Assembly (NCBI RefSeq): GCF_010994755.1
Contig: NZ_WHSB02000001.1
Location: 124,001-188,000 of the forward strand
DNA length: 64,000 nucleotides
Direction of reading: 5' to 3'
Source: Shinella lacus
GTDB lineage: Bacteria; Pseudomonadota; Alphaproteobacteria; Rhizobiales; Rhizobiaceae
A model generated the notes under the pieces. It saw nothing but the letters and a program-made list of their open reading frames with translations. It ran no database searches and was not told the DNA's origin. This document shows, piece by piece, positions 18,468-28,127 of the stretch (the first letter of the stretch is position 1; every line of letters starts with the position of its first letter). A program made the position numbers and the translations under genes.

Positions 18468-18480
18468 ATATATGATATAT
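18468..18480. promoter_or_regulatory. GntR-type operator, site 3 (divergent promoter)
   Basis: ATATAT-G-ATATAT, the exact reverse complement of sites 1 and 2, in the 86-base gap between the shikimate-dehydrogenase-like gene (minus) and the GldA-like gene (plus). Similarity to site 1 extends past the core (ATTATG on the complementary strand), supporting a single binding protein. Confidence 0.65.
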
Positions 18481-18503
18481 GAAATATCCATAGAGACGCC
18501 TGC

Positions 18504-19640
18504 ATGAATTCCCCTTTGACCATTTTCGACGCCGATCTCAAGGTTTTCGGAGCGCCCGGACGCTATGTCCAGGGACGCGGCATCCTGGCCCGCATCGGCG
18601 ACTTCGCAGCCCAGATCGGCCAGAGCGCGGTGCTTGTGGCGGATGTGCACATCCTGCCCCTCGTCGAACAGACGATCCGCCGCTCCTGCGAGCAGCGCGA
18701 TGTTTCCCTGACGGTGCTGCCCTTCGAGGGGCGGCTTGGCCCCGAAACCGGCCACGAACTCGCAACCAGGCTCGGCGATGCGACGCCGTCGATTGTGTTG
18801 GCAGCCGGCGGCGGGCGGGCGATCGATGCGGGCAAGGCGCTTGCCGATACGCGCGGGCTGCGGCTGATCACCATTCCCACGGTGGCCTCGAACGATGCGC
18901 CGACGAGCAAGAACTATGTGCTCTATGACGAGGACGACGTGCTGCTGGAAGTCCGGCACCTGCCTCGCAACCCGGATTTCGTGGTTGTCGACACGGTGTT
19001 GCTGGCCGGCGCGCCGAAAGCGATGTTCGCGGCCGGGCTGGGCGACGCGCTCTCCAAGAAGGCCGAAGCGCTCGCCTGCGCCGCCGGCAGCGGCCTCACC
19101 ATGTTCCGCGCCCGGCCGACGCGGCTTGCCGGCACGATCGCGACGGCCTGCTACGATACTCTGATGACGCATGGCCGGGCGGCCTACGACGCTGCCGGCA
19201 CAGGCGCGCCGACTGAAGCCTTCGAGGCCGCGGTCGAGGCGATGATCCTGATGGCCGGGCTCGGCTTCGAAAGCGGCGGCCTTTCCGTGCCGCATGCCTT
19301 GACGCGCGGCCTGCCGCTGCTGCCGGGCATCAAGGCCAGGCCGCACGGCTTGCAGGTCGCCTATGGTCTCGTCGTGCACCACCGGCTGATGGGCGAAGCC
19401 ATGCCCGACGCCCTGCTGGAACTTTACCATCATGCAGGGCTACCGCTCTGCCTTGCGGATCTGACCGCCGCGCAGGTCGATCGGTCGCAGCTCACGGCGG
19501 TAGCGGAAGCGTCGATCGCCGTGCCGCACATGCTCAATTTCCCGAAAACGCTGACCGTCGCCGATCTGGTGGACGCCATGCTCGCCATTGAGGCGGAGGC
19601 CGCCATGCGCCCCGCCATCGCCAATCGAAGAGGAAGATGA
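18504..19640 (+). CDS. Glycerol dehydrogenase-like metal-dependent alcohol dehydrogenase
   Basis: 378 residues of the iron/zinc-containing alcohol dehydrogenase superfamily, GldA branch. NAD-binding GGG is at 102-104, PTVASNDAPTS at 125-135 matches GldA, and the metal ligands are Asp181, His264 and His281 (GLGDALSKK, VPHALTR, RPHGLQVA), close to Bacillus GldA numbering. The family oxidises glycerol or short vicinal diols at C2, or runs in reverse on dihydroxyacetone or glycolaldehyde-type products. First gene of a three-gene operon controlled from the operator at 18468. In cluster A it could process a short ketose or aldehyde released by transketolase. Confidence 0.82.
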   Translation: MNSPLTIFDADLKVFGAPGRYVQGRGILARIGDFAAQIGQSAVLVADVHILPLVEQTIRRSCEQRDVSLTVLPFEGRLGPETGHELATRLGDATPSIVLAAGGGRAIDAGKALADTRGLRLITIPTVASNDAPTSKNYVLYDEDDVLLEVRHLPRNPDFVVVDTVLLAGAPKAMFAAGLGDALSKKAEALACAAGSGLTMFRARPTRLAGTIATACYDTLMTHGRAAYDAAGTGAPTEAFEAAVEAMILMAGLGFESGGLSVPHALTRGLPLLPGIKARPHGLQVAYGLVVHHRLMGEAMPDALLELYHHAGLPLCLADLTAAQVDRSQLTAVAEASIAVPHMLNFPKTLTVADLVDAMLAIEAEAAMRPAIANRRGR

Positions 19641-19641
19641 A

Positions 19642-20352
19642 ATGCCCCAGAATGACCGGGAAACGCCCCTCGCCGTCGTCACCGGAGGCGGCACCGGCAT
19701 CGGCCGGGCCGTCGCGGAACTCCTGACCGCAAGCGGCTACGCGGTGATCGCCCTGGGTCTCGATCGCGACGACGACCTGCCCGCCGACATCGCCTTCCAC
19801 ACTGTCGATATTACCGACACGGCGGCAAGCATCGCCACGCTGCCGGACGGGCGGCCGGTTGCGGCGCTGGTCAATTGCGCCGGCATGCTGCGCCACCAGC
19901 AGGAATGGGAGACCGACGCCTTCGAACAGGTCATGCGCGTCAACCTGACCGCCGGCTTCGCGCTCGCCAATGCGCTCGTCGAAAGGCTCGAAGCCGGCGG
20001 TGGCGCCATCGTCAATGTCGCGTCCATGTGGGCGATCTTCGGTTCGCCGGGCGCGCCCGCCTATACGGCGAGCAAGGCCGCGGTTGCCGCCGTCACGCGC
20101 TCGCAGGCCGTGGCGTGGGCGGGCCGCGGCATCCGCGTCAATTCCATTGCACCGGGCTGGGTCGAGACGAAGATCTCCGAAAAAGCCCGCACCGACGCCG
20201 CGCGGGCCGAGCGCATCAATGCCCGCATCCCCATGGGGCGCTGGGCGAAACCCGCCGAAGTCGCCTCCGTCGTGCGCTTCCTGCTCTCGCAAGATGCCGC
20301 CTACATCACCGGCGCGATGATCCCCGTCGACGGTGGCTATTCGGTCTGCTGA
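19642..20352 (+). CDS. Short-chain dehydrogenase/reductase (cluster A)
   Basis: 236-residue SDR with TGGGTGIG at the N-terminus, NCAG in place of NNAG, catalytic Ser (VASMWA region) and Tyr-x-x-x-Lys in YTASKAA, and the common C-terminal block ITGAMIPVDGGYSVC. The ATG at 19642 follows AGAGGAAG; the frame is open 18 codons further up inside the previous gene, but that segment is a shadow. It starts directly after the GldA-like stop, so the genes are coupled. Probably an NAD(P)-dependent polyol or ketose dehydrogenase. Confidence 0.82.
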   Translation: MPQNDRETPLAVVTGGGTGIGRAVAELLTASGYAVIALGLDRDDDLPADIAFHTVDITDTAASIATLPDGRPVAALVNCAGMLRHQQEWETDAFEQVMRVNLTAGFALANALVERLEAGGGAIVNVASMWAIFGSPGAPAYTASKAAVAAVTRSQAVAWAGRGIRVNSIAPGWVETKISEKARTDAARAERINARIPMGRWAKPAEVASVVRFLLSQDAAYITGAMIPVDGGYSVC

Positions 20353-20364
20353 GGAGGAATGCAT

Positions 20365-21339
20365 ATGAAAGCCTGGGTTCACGACACGACCGGTGATCCG
20401 GACATCCTGCAATTGCGCGACCGGCCGAAGCCGGAGCCGGGTCCGGGCGAGCTGCTGATCCGCAACCGCGCCGTCGGCCTCAACCCCGTCGACTGGAAGT
20501 TCATCCTCTGGGGCCACGACGCATGGGAATGGCCGCATGTTCCCGGCGTCGACGGGGCCGGCGAGGTCGAGGCCGTGGGCGATGGCGTGCACCATATCGC
20601 CACGGGAACGCGGGTCGCTTACCACAACGACCTCCTGAAGCCGGGCTCCTTCGCGGAATACACCGTCATCCCGGCGCGCGCCGCCATCCCGCTACCGGCC
20701 GCCCTGCCCTTTGCCGCCGCCGCGTCGATCCCCTGCCCGGGCCTCACCGCCCGCCAGGCCATCGATAAGGTCGCGCTCTGGCCCGGCGCCCATGTGCTGG
20801 TGACCGGCGCCTCCGGTGCGGTGGGCGGTGCGCTGCTTCAGCTTGCCCGCGCGCGCGGCTGGGTCGTGCACGCCGTCGGCTCCGCATCCCAATCGGACCG
20901 CCTGCTTGGCCTCGGCGCTGCAACCGTCACCGACTACCGCCGGGACGGCTGGAAGGAGGACTGGGCAAAGCGGGCGCGGCATCAGCCGCTGAACGCCGTG
21001 TTCGACATGGTGAATGGCGCCCACGCGGCGAGCCTGGCTCCCCTGCTGACGGCGAACGGCCATCTGGTCTGCATCCAGGACCGGCAGGAAACCGCGCCGC
21101 TGCCCGCCTTCTCGACGACCATCTCGCTACACGAAGTCGGCCTCAACGCCATGCACGCCCACGCCTGCGATCGTCAGTGGGGACGGCTTGTCGCCGCCGG
21201 CGCCGAGATCGCGCAGCACATCTCGGAGGGGCTCTTCGATCCGCAACTAATCGAGGTTGCCGGTTTCGATGAGCTGCCCCAAGCACTGGCACGCCTGAAG
21301 GCCGGCCCCAACCCCGGCAACCGCGTCGTCGTCCTATAG
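20365..21339 (+). CDS. Zinc-independent quinone-reductase-like MDR oxidoreductase
   Basis: 324-residue medium-chain reductase of the quinone oxidoreductase (Qor) branch. GLNPVDWK near the N-terminus, HVPGVDGAGEVEAVG, the NADPH motif VTGASGAVGGALLQLA and no zinc-site cysteines are seen. Members reduce quinones or enones, or act on activated alcohols. An ATG at 20359 abuts the Shine-Dalgarno GAGGAGG, so the ATG at 20365 is preferred on spacing. Last gene of the GldA-SDR operon and convergent with the RND pump. Its role in the pathway is unknown. Confidence 0.78.
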   Translation: MKAWVHDTTGDPDILQLRDRPKPEPGPGELLIRNRAVGLNPVDWKFILWGHDAWEWPHVPGVDGAGEVEAVGDGVHHIATGTRVAYHNDLLKPGSFAEYTVIPARAAIPLPAALPFAAAASIPCPGLTARQAIDKVALWPGAHVLVTGASGAVGGALLQLARARGWVVHAVGSASQSDRLLGLGAATVTDYRRDGWKEDWAKRARHQPLNAVFDMVNGAHAASLAPLLTANGHLVCIQDRQETAPLPAFSTTISLHEVGLNAMHAHACDRQWGRLVAAGAEIAQHISEGLFDPQLIEVAGFDELPQALARLKAGPNPGNRVVVL

Positions 21340-21343
21340 CGCA

Positions 21344-24300
21344 CTAGGCCCCCTGCTCTTCGCGCCGCTCCTTCGGCCCCTTCGGAAACCATCCGGTGAT
21401 GCGTGCGCCGAGCGGGTCGAGGAAGGTCAGGACGACCGGCACGAAGACGAGCGTCAGCAGCGTGGAGGAGATCAGGCCGCCGATGACGGCGTGGGCCATG
21501 GGCGCACGCTGTTCGCCGCCTTCGCCAAGGCCGATCGCCATCGGCAGCATGCCGAAGATCATCGCCAGCGTTGTCATGACGATGGGGCGAAGGCGCACGG
21601 CGCCGGCGTCGGCCAGGCTGTCCTGCAGGCTCTTGCCGGCCTGGCGTCCCTGGTTGGAATAGTCGACGAGGAGGATGGCGTTCTTGGTGACGAGGCCCAT
21701 CAGCATGATGAAGCCGATGATCGAGAACATGTTGAGCGTCGAGCCGGTGACGAGCAGCCCGATCAGCACGCCGATCAACGACAGCGGCAGCGTCATCATG
21801 ATGGCGATCGGCTGGATGAACGAGCCGAACTGCGAGGCCAGGATGATGTAGATGAAGATCACCGCAAGTGCCAGCGACTGGAGCGCATAACCGAAGCTCT
21901 CTTCAAGGTTTTCGGCGTCGCCGCCGAAGCTGATGCGGTAGCCGGCCGGAATCTGCATCTTGGCGATCGCCGCGTTGAGGTCCGCCGTCACGTCGCCGAG
22001 CGCGCGGCCCTCGATATTGCTCTCGATGCGGATTTCGCGCGAAAGGTCTTTTCGCGTGATGGCGTCCGGCGCCGTGCTCTCGATGACATCGGCCACCTGG
22101 TCGAGCAGCACGGTGATCGGTTTGCCGTCGTCGTCCGTGCGGCCGGTGGCGATCGTAAGGTCGCGAAGCTGCGCGGCATCGCGCCGGCCCGTTGCCGGCA
22201 GGCGCACCATCACGTCGTAGGATTCACCGTCCGGCGCGTTCCAGACGGATATGGCGTCGCCGGCCACAAGCGGGCGCAGCGTGTCGCCGATGGTGGCGAT
22301 CGAGACGTCGAGGTCGGCCGCCGCTTCCGACCGGATCCGCACGGCGAGCGTCGGGCGCTTGTTCTCGATCGAGGATTCGACTTCCGTGGCACCGGGCATT
22401 GCGGAAAGCGCCGTGGTGATCTCGGTGGAAATCCGGCGCAGTTCCTCCTCGCCATCGCCGAGCACGGAGAGTTGCAGCGGCTTTTCGGACGAGCCCGTGC
22501 CGGAATTCTGGCCGATCGAGATTTCGAGGCCGGCAATCGAGGCCAGCCGCTTGCGGATCGGTTCTATGCTTTCGGCGGTCGTCACTGTGCGCTCGTCGCT
22601 CGGCTTGAGCTGCACCGCGACCGACGCCTCGTTGAAGCCGCGCGCACCGCCGGAATTCACGGTGGAGTAGATCGTCTCGACGTAGTCGAATTCGCGCAGT
22701 GCCCGCTCGACCTGGCTGACCTTTGCGGCCATGTAATCCAACGAGGCGCCCTCGGTGGCCTTCAGCGCGATGGAGACCTCGCCCTGGTCGGCCGGCGGCA
22801 AAAATTCCGCGCCGATACGCGGCACGAGCATCAGGCTTGCGACGAACATCGCGACCACGACGAAGACCGTGGTTTTCCGGTAGCGGAACGTCCAGTGGAT
22901 CAGCCGACGGTAGCGGTCCGCAAGGCGCTCGAACCAGCGGTCGAAACGGGCGATCAGCCGCCCGAGCGGCCCGCGCTTGGCGTTCTGTTCCGATTGCGGA
23001 TCATACCAGACGCTCGACAGCATCGGATCGAGCGTGAAGGATATGAACAGCGAGATCAGCACGGCGACGGCGACCGTAACCCCGAATTGCAGGAAGAACC
23101 GGCCGATCAGGCCGCCCATGAAGGCGACCGGCAGGAACACCGCGACGATGGACAGCGTCGTGGCGAGAACGGCAAGGCCGATCTCGTTCGTGCCGTCGAG
23201 CGCGGCATCAACATGGTTCTTGCCCATGTGCAGGTGGCGCGTAATGTTCTCGCGCACGACGATCGCGTCGTCGATCAGGATGCCGATCGAGAGCGATAGC
23301 GCCATCAGGGTCATGGTGTTGAGCGTGAAGCCGAGCGCATAGATCACGGCGAATGTGCCGATCACCGAGATCGGCAGCGTCAGCCCGGTGATGACCGTCG
23401 AGCGCCAGGAATTCAGGAACAGGAAGACGATGACGACGGTTAGCACGCCGCCCTCGATCAGCGTGCGCTGCACCTCCTGCACCTGGGCGGCGATCGGGCG
23501 GGAATTGTCGCGCGTCACCTTCAGCTCCACCCCTTCCGGGGCGAGCTCGACGTTGAGCGCGGCGATCTCCTTGCGCAGTTCGGACGCAACTTCCACGGTG
23601 TTGGCGCCCTGCACCTTGACGATATCGAGTCCGAGCGAGGGAACGCCCTGATAGGTCGCCCGGCTTGTCACTTCGGCGCCAACGTCGAGCACGGTCGCCA
23701 CATCGGAGAGATAGACCGGATATCCGCCGCTTTGCGCGACGATGATGCCGTTAAAGCCGGCGACATCGGGAATGCGGCCCTCGACGGTGACGATGCGCTG
23801 GTTGATGCCGGAGATCAGCGTGCCGGCGGCGCGGTCCTGGTTCTCCTTGCGGATGGCGTCCATGACCGATGTGACGGCGATGCCATAGGCTTCCAGCCGG
23901 TCGGGATCGACCATCACCAGCACCTGTCGCTCGCTGCCGCCGACGAGCGAGATCTGGCCGACGCCGGCAATGACGCTCAGCCGGTTGGTAATGACGCGGT
24001 TGGCGAGCGTGGTGATTTCCGAGAGCGAGCGTTTTGAGGAGGAGGCCGCGATGGACAGGATCGGCGCGTCGTCGGGATTGAAGCGGGTGACCTGCGGCGT
24101 GTCCACGGCATCCGGAAAACCCGCCTCCAGCCGCGCCACGCGGTCGCGGACCTCCTGGGCGGCCACCTGCGAATCCACATCGAGTTCGAACTGCACGACG
24201 ACGACGGAGCGGCCCTCGTAGGATTCGGAGATGATCGTGTCGATGCCGCCGATTGTGTTCAGCGCGGATTCGATCGGCCGCGACACTTCGCTTTCGACCG

Positions 24301-24472
24301 TCGAAGGCGAAGCGCCCGTATAGGTCGCCGTGACGACGACGATCGGCAGGTCGGTTTCGGGGAACTGGTCCACCCCGAGGCGCGAATAGGAAAACAGCCC
24401 GATCACCAGGATCGTCACCATCATCATCGTCGCGAAGACGGGGTATTTGACGCTGATACGCGTGAGGAACAT
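21344..24472 (-). CDS. RND multidrug efflux transporter (HAE1/MdtBC-like)
   Basis: 1042 residues, full length for a resistance-nodulation-division inner-membrane pump with 12 transmembrane helices and two large periplasmic loops. The proton-relay aspartates in TM4 are present ([12 protein letters not shown]), as is the TM10 lysine ([15 protein letters not shown]). It exports drugs or lipophilic compounds in exchange for protons together with the adaptor encoded 3 bases upstream and an outer-membrane channel not encoded here. N-terminus [18 protein letters not shown] is typical of MdtB/MexF-like pumps from rhizobia. The substrate range cannot be read from sequence. Confidence 0.92.
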   Translation of the reverse strand: MFLTRISVKYPVFATMMMVTILVIGLFSYSRLGVDQFPETDLPIVVVTATYTGASPSTVESEVSRPIESALNTIGGIDTIISESYEGRSVVVVQFELDVDSQVAAQEVRDRVARLEAGFPDAVDTPQVTRFNPDDAPILSIAASSSKRSLSEITTLANRVITNRLSVIAGVGQISLVGGSERQVLVMVDPDRLEAYGIAVTSVMDAIRKENQDRAAGTLISGINQRIVTVEGRIPDVAGFNGIIVAQSGGYPVYLSDVATVLDVGAEVTSRATYQGVPSLGLDIVKVQGANTVEVASELRKEIAALNVELAPEGVELKVTRDNSRPIAAQVQEVQRTLIEGGVLTVVIVFLFLNSWRSTVITGLTLPISVIGTFAVIYALGFTLNTMTLMALSLSIGILIDDAIVVRENITRHLHMGKNHVDAALDGTNEIGLAVLATTLSIVAVFLPVAFMGGLIGRFFLQFGVTVAVAVLISLFISFTLDPMLSSVWYDPQSEQNAKRGPLGRLIARFDRWFERLADRYRRLIHWTFRYRKTTVFVVVAMFVASLMLVPRIGAEFLPPADQGEVSIALKATEGASLDYMAAKVSQVERALREFDYVETIYSTVNSGGARGFNEASVAVQLKPSDERTVTTAESIEPIRKRLASIAGLEISIGQNSGTGSSEKPLQLSVLGDGEEELRRISTEITTALSAMPGATEVESSIENKRPTLAVRIRSEAAADLDVSIATIGDTLRPLVAGDAISVWNAPDGESYDVMVRLPATGRRDAAQLRDLTIATGRTDDDGKPITVLLDQVADVIESTAPDAITRKDLSREIRIESNIEGRALGDVTADLNAAIAKMQIPAGYRISFGGDAENLEESFGYALQSLALAVIFIYIILASQFGSFIQPIAIMMTLPLSLIGVLIGLLVTGSTLNMFSIIGFIMLMGLVTKNAILLVDYSNQGRQAGKSLQDSLADAGAVRLRPIVMTTLAMIFGMLPMAIGLGEGGEQRAPMAHAVIGGLISSTLLTLVFVPVVLTFLDPLGARITGWFPKGPKERREEQGA

Positions 24473-24475
24473 GGC

Positions 24476-25606
24476 TTACAGCCCCTCGACGACGACGGGC
24501 ATGTCGGCCTCGAGCGCCGGCAGCGGCGCGGAGACGACGATTTCGCCGGCTGCAAGCCCCGACACTTCCACGAGGCTGCGATCCGTCCAGGCCGTGCCGA
24601 GCTGGACGGGCTGGCGGCGCAGCACGCCGTCCTGCACCTTGAGCACGAAGCTGCCCGCCTGGTCGGTACGGATCGCCGAATTGGGCAGCGCGATGATGTT
24701 CTTGCGTTCGTCGACCTTCAGGATGCCGGTCGTGAACATGCCGCCCTTGAGGATACCGTCGTAATTCTCGATCGCCAGGAACACCCGGACCGCCCGCGAA
24801 CCCGCGACCGCCGTCGGCGATATGCGCGTGACCTTGCCGGAGAAGGTCCGGTCGGGAAAACCCTCGACGTTCAGTTCGACGGGCTGGCCGATGCTCACCA
24901 TCGGGATGCGGCTGGTCGGCACGCCGGCATCGACCTCCATCTTGCTGAGGTCGACGATGGTCATGAGCTCCGTGTTCAGCCCGACCGTCTGGTCCTGCTC
25001 GACCGGGCGCGAGGCGATCACGCCGTCGAAAACGGCGCGGACCTCCGCATTGGCGAGGTCGCGCTCGGCATCTGCGATCTCGGCCTGCTTCGACCGGATC
25101 TGCGCCTGGAGGTTGGCGACATTCGCCTGGGCTTCGAGCTGAGCGGCCTCTGAGGAGGCGCCACGCTCGCCGAGCGCTGCGGTTCGTCGCTGGACGGATT
25201 CGGCAAGTTCCAGCTGCGCGCGCATCGCCTCTGCCGAGGCCTGGCGAACGGTCAACGTGGATTCCAGCGCCATCTTGTCGAAGCGGATGAGCAGATCGCC
25301 CGCCTTCACCACGTCGCCGACCTTGACCGGCAGCTCGACGATCGTCGAGGCGACTCGCGCGGCGAGCGTCGAGCGGCGGATCGGGGTGAGCGAGCCGGCA
25401 ATGCGGACTTCGCTTGCAATATCATGCGGTTCGACCTTGGTGATGTCGACCTGCGCGAGCTCCATCGTCGGCTTCGCAGCCTCCTGTGCCTGTGCCGCTC
25501 CCGCTGCGACCCATCCCGCCAGGCAGGCGATGCGGATCGCGCGTGGCCAGAACAACCTGCGGACGGGCATGGAGTTTTCTGCGTTGTGGGTGGTGCGCTC
25601 GCTCAT
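24476..25606 (-). CDS. RND efflux periplasmic adaptor (membrane fusion protein)
   Basis: 376 residues. An N-terminal hydrophobic export segment ends near AAGAAQA, followed by a biotinyl-lipoyl-like half, an alpha-helical hairpin rich in Ala/Glu/Gln (about 120-190), the returning lipoyl half (VRAVFDGVIASRPVEQDQTVG) and a beta-barrel domain. It links the RND pump to an outer-membrane channel. The gene is directly upstream of the pump with a 3-base gap. An internal ATG at 25570 is possible and would shorten the leader by 12 residues. Confidence 0.88.
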   Translation of the reverse strand: MSERTTHNAENSMPVRRLFWPRAIRIACLAGWVAAGAAQAQEAAKPTMELAQVDITKVEPHDIASEVRIAGSLTPIRRSTLAARVASTIVELPVKVGDVVKAGDLLIRFDKMALESTLTVRQASAEAMRAQLELAESVQRRTAALGERGASSEAAQLEAQANVANLQAQIRSKQAEIADAERDLANAEVRAVFDGVIASRPVEQDQTVGLNTELMTIVDLSKMEVDAGVPTSRIPMVSIGQPVELNVEGFPDRTFSGKVTRISPTAVAGSRAVRVFLAIENYDGILKGGMFTTGILKVDERKNIIALPNSAIRTDQAGSFVLKVQDGVLRRQPVQLGTAWTDRSLVEVSGLAAGEIVVSAPLPALEADMPVVVEGL

Positions 25607-26075
25607 GAAATCCGTCTTGCTTTAGAGTTTTTGCCCGCAACAGGCCTAGGCATGGGGCAGATCGCGTCCCGTCTTACGGGCCGTACATTGCCGTAACATT
25701 GTAAAATCAATCAGTCCGGCCTTGTAGAAACGTCGATCGTGTCGGGACTGGGGCATCGCCTCGCCGCCTGCACATTTTTTCGGCGGCCGACAACTGCCGC
25801 TCGCGGAAGTTGATCCTTCGCGACCGTCGGGTATCAGCGCCCGCGCGGCCCTGTGGACATCCTGGCCGGATGTCATGCGCGTGTCATGGCGATCTGTTGA
25901 AACGCTGCCCCATGCCATCAGGCGATTGTGACGACTCAAACAAGGGGCTCAGCGCATCGATTGCGCGGTCTCGATCATCGTCCTTCCCCGCAAGAGGCAT
26001 GAGCACTTCGCCGCCTTCCGGTCCTATCGCGGCGACGGGTGATGACGGACACTCCAGCGTAGGAAACGTGCCCAG
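25607..26075. promoter_or_regulatory. 469-base divergent intergenic region (RND pump / btaAB)
   Basis: No credible gene is seen. Toward the pump side, 25681-25701 holds a tandem direct repeat CCGTACATTG / CCGTAACATTG, preceded by TTACGGG, giving TACGG-G-CCGTA as a small palindrome; it is a candidate regulator site for the pump. Toward btaA, a PHO-box-like repeat lies at 25870. The remainder (about 25900-26060) shows nothing recognisable. Confidence 0.5.
25870..25887 (+). promoter_or_regulatory. Candidate PHO box upstream of btaA
   Basis: ATGTCAT (25870-25876) and GTGTCAT (25881-25887) form a direct repeat with exactly 11-base period, each 6/7 to the PhoB half-site CTGTCAT. BtaA/BtaB betaine-lipid synthesis is known to be PhoB-induced in Sinorhizobium, which fits. 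Distance to the btaA start is about 190 bases. Confidence 0.6.
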
Positions 26076-27341
26076 ATGATCGAGACAATCGCCCCCACCG
26101 CCACTTCCCCGGCCCCGGCCCTCAAGGGCGGCGTCGGCAAGCGCCTCAACCGCGCCGTTCGCCGCAATCCGCTGCTCTCGCCCTCGGGCATGTCCGAATA
26201 TGTCTTCTCGCGGCTGTTCCGCAATCTCGTCTATGCGCAGATCTGGGAAGACCCGGACGTCGACATGGCCGCGCTGCGGATCGAACCGGGCAACAGCATC
26301 GTCACCATCGCGTCCGGCGGCTGCAACGCGCTGTCCTATCTCGTCGCCGACCCGGCCCGCATCGAGGCGGTGGATCTCAATCCGGCCCACGTCGCCTTCA
26401 ATCGCCTGAAGTTCGCAGCCGCAGCGCACCTGCCGGACTACGAGACCTTCTACCGGTTCTACGGCCAGGGCGATGACAAGCGGAACCTCGACGCCTACCG
26501 GCTCTACCTGCGCCCGCATCTTGACGAGGAGACCCGCGACTATTGGGAAAGCCGCACTGTCACCGGGCGCCGCCGCATCTCGATCTTCCACCGCCGGCTT
26601 TATCGCCACGGCCTGCTCGGCGGCTTCATCGGCCTCGGTCACAAGATGGCCCGGCTCTACGGCGCCGATCCGCGCGACCTGCTCCAGGCCCGCACGATCG
26701 AGGACCAGAAGCGCTTCTTCGACGAGACGCTGGCGCCGCTCTTCGAAAAACGCCTGATCCGCTGGGCGACAACGCGCAAAACCTCGCTGTTCGGCCTCGG
26801 CATCCCGCCGCAGCAATATGAAGCGCTTTCGGGTGCCGGCAGCGACATGGCGACGATCCTGCGCCAACGCGTCGAAAAGCTCGCCTGCGGCTTCCCGCTG
26901 TCGGAAAACTACTTTGCCTGGCAGGCCTTCGGGCGCGGGTACGGCAGCGGCGAGCTTGCACCGCTCCCGCCCTATCTCTCCCGGCAGAATTTCGAGGCGG
27001 TGCGCAGCCGCGCCTCGCGCATTTCCATCACCAACACCTCGCTCACCGAATTCCTCGCGGCAAAGGCCCCGCAATCCGTCGACCGCTTCATCCTGCTCGA
27101 TGCGCAGGACTGGATGACCGACGCCCAGCTCAACGGCTTGTGGACCGAGATCACCCGCACGGCGACCCCCGGCGCGCGCGTCGTCTTCCGCACCGCGCCC
27201 GCCGAAAGCCTGCTGCCTGGCCGCCTCGACGAGACCCTCCTCGGCCGCTGGACCTATCATGAGGCGGAATCTCGCGCGCTGCACGACAAGGATCGCTCGT
27301 CGATCTACGGCGGCTTCCACCTCTACGAATTCAAGGGCTGA
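26076..27341 (+). CDS. btaA: S-adenosylmethionine:diacylglycerol 3-amino-3-carboxypropyl transferase
   Basis: 421 residues of the DUF3419/BtaA family. It transfers the aminocarboxypropyl group of SAM to diacylglycerol, making diacylglyceryl homoserine, the first step to the phosphorus-free betaine lipid DGTS. Visible family blocks are LVYAQIWEDPDVD, the SAM loop TIASGGCNALSYL and VDLNPAHVAFNRLK. It is followed 5 bases later by btaB, the N-methyltransferase that finishes DGTS. Betaine lipids replace phospholipids when phosphate is scarce, consistent with the PHO-box-like repeat upstream. AGGAAACG precedes the ATG. Confidence 0.92.
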   Translation: MIETIAPTATSPAPALKGGVGKRLNRAVRRNPLLSPSGMSEYVFSRLFRNLVYAQIWEDPDVDMAALRIEPGNSIVTIASGGCNALSYLVADPARIEAVDLNPAHVAFNRLKFAAAAHLPDYETFYRFYGQGDDKRNLDAYRLYLRPHLDEETRDYWESRTVTGRRRISIFHRRLYRHGLLGGFIGLGHKMARLYGADPRDLLQARTIEDQKRFFDETLAPLFEKRLIRWATTRKTSLFGLGIPPQQYEALSGAGSDMATILRQRVEKLACGFPLSENYFAWQAFGRGYGSGELAPLPPYLSRQNFEAVRSRASRISITNTSLTEFLAAKAPQSVDRFILLDAQDWMTDAQLNGLWTEITRTATPGARVVFRTAPAESLLPGRLDETLLGRWTYHEAESRALHDKDRSSIYGGFHLYEFKG

Positions 27342-27346
27342 GCGAG

Positions 27347-28006
27347 ATGAGCGCCGTTTCCGACCACGCCCTGCTGATGGACCGCATCTACCGCTGGCAG
27401 CGACGGTTCGGCATCTACGACGCGACGCGCAAATATTATCTGCTCGGCCGCGACCCGATGCTCGCCGGCCTTCGTCCTCTGCCGAGCAGTTCCGTGCTGG
27501 AAATCGGCTGCGGCACCGGGCGCAATCTCGTGAAGGCGGCGGCGCTCTATCCGGAAAGCCGGTTCCACGGCATCGACATCTCGCAGGAGATGCTGAGCGC
27601 GGCGGAAAAAGCGGTTTCTGGCGCCGGCCTGAAGGACCGCGTCCGCCTTGCCAGGGCCGACGCGGCCAGCTTCGACCCGCGAGCGCTGTTCGGCGAACAG
27701 AGCTATGACCGCATCTTCATCTCCTATGCCGTGTCGATGATCCCGCAATGGCAGAAGGTCATGGCGGAGGCCACCAATCGGCTTGCCCCCGGCGGCGAAC
27801 TGCACATCGCCGATTTCGGCGACATGCGCGGCCTGCCCGGCTGGTTTCGCAAGGGTGTGACCAAGTGGCTCGGATGGCACCATGTGACGCCGCGCGACGA
27901 TCTCTTCGAGATGGTCGCGGAGCTTGCCACTGCCCATGGCGGACGCAGCGAGGAGAAGCGGCTGCATCGCGGTTTTTCGTGGATCGCGATCGTCAGCAAG
28001 CGCTGA
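27347..28006 (+). CDS. btaB: Diacylglyceryl homoserine N-methyltransferase
   Basis: 219-residue class I SAM methyltransferase. Motif I is VLEIGCGTGRNL (about 50-61), an acidic residue ends strand 2 in HGIDIS, and LAPGGELHIADFGD is the later beta-strand block. In rhizobia BtaB methylates the diacylglyceryl homoserine made by BtaA three times to give DGTS. The close spacing to btaA (5 bases) supports this over a generic methyltransferase. A hairpin at 28026 may end the transcript. Confidence 0.88.
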   Translation: MSAVSDHALLMDRIYRWQRRFGIYDATRKYYLLGRDPMLAGLRPLPSSSVLEIGCGTGRNLVKAAALYPESRFHGIDISQEMLSAAEKAVSGAGLKDRVRLARADAASFDPRALFGEQSYDRIFISYAVSMIPQWQKVMAEATNRLAPGGELHIADFGDMRGLPGWFRKGVTKWLGWHHVTPRDDLFEMVAELATAHGGRSEEKRLHRGFSWIAIVSKR

Positions 28007-28025
28007 ACGCGCTCCCGTCGTGACG

Positions 28026-28047
28026 GCGTCGGCGATCCTGCCGACGC
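28026..28047 (+). terminator. Possible terminator after btaB
   Basis: A perfect 8-bp stem GCGTCGGC / GCCGACGC with a 6-base loop, 20 bases after the btaB stop. Only a weak T-rich stretch (AAGCATTGTTT) follows, so termination may be partial. Confidence 0.5.
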
Positions 28048-28127
28048 AAGCATTGTTTGGCCCGCAATTCGCCTGTAGCTCTCGAAGAAAGGGAAGAATC
28101 GTCCCTGGATTCGAGAGGAGAAGCGAA

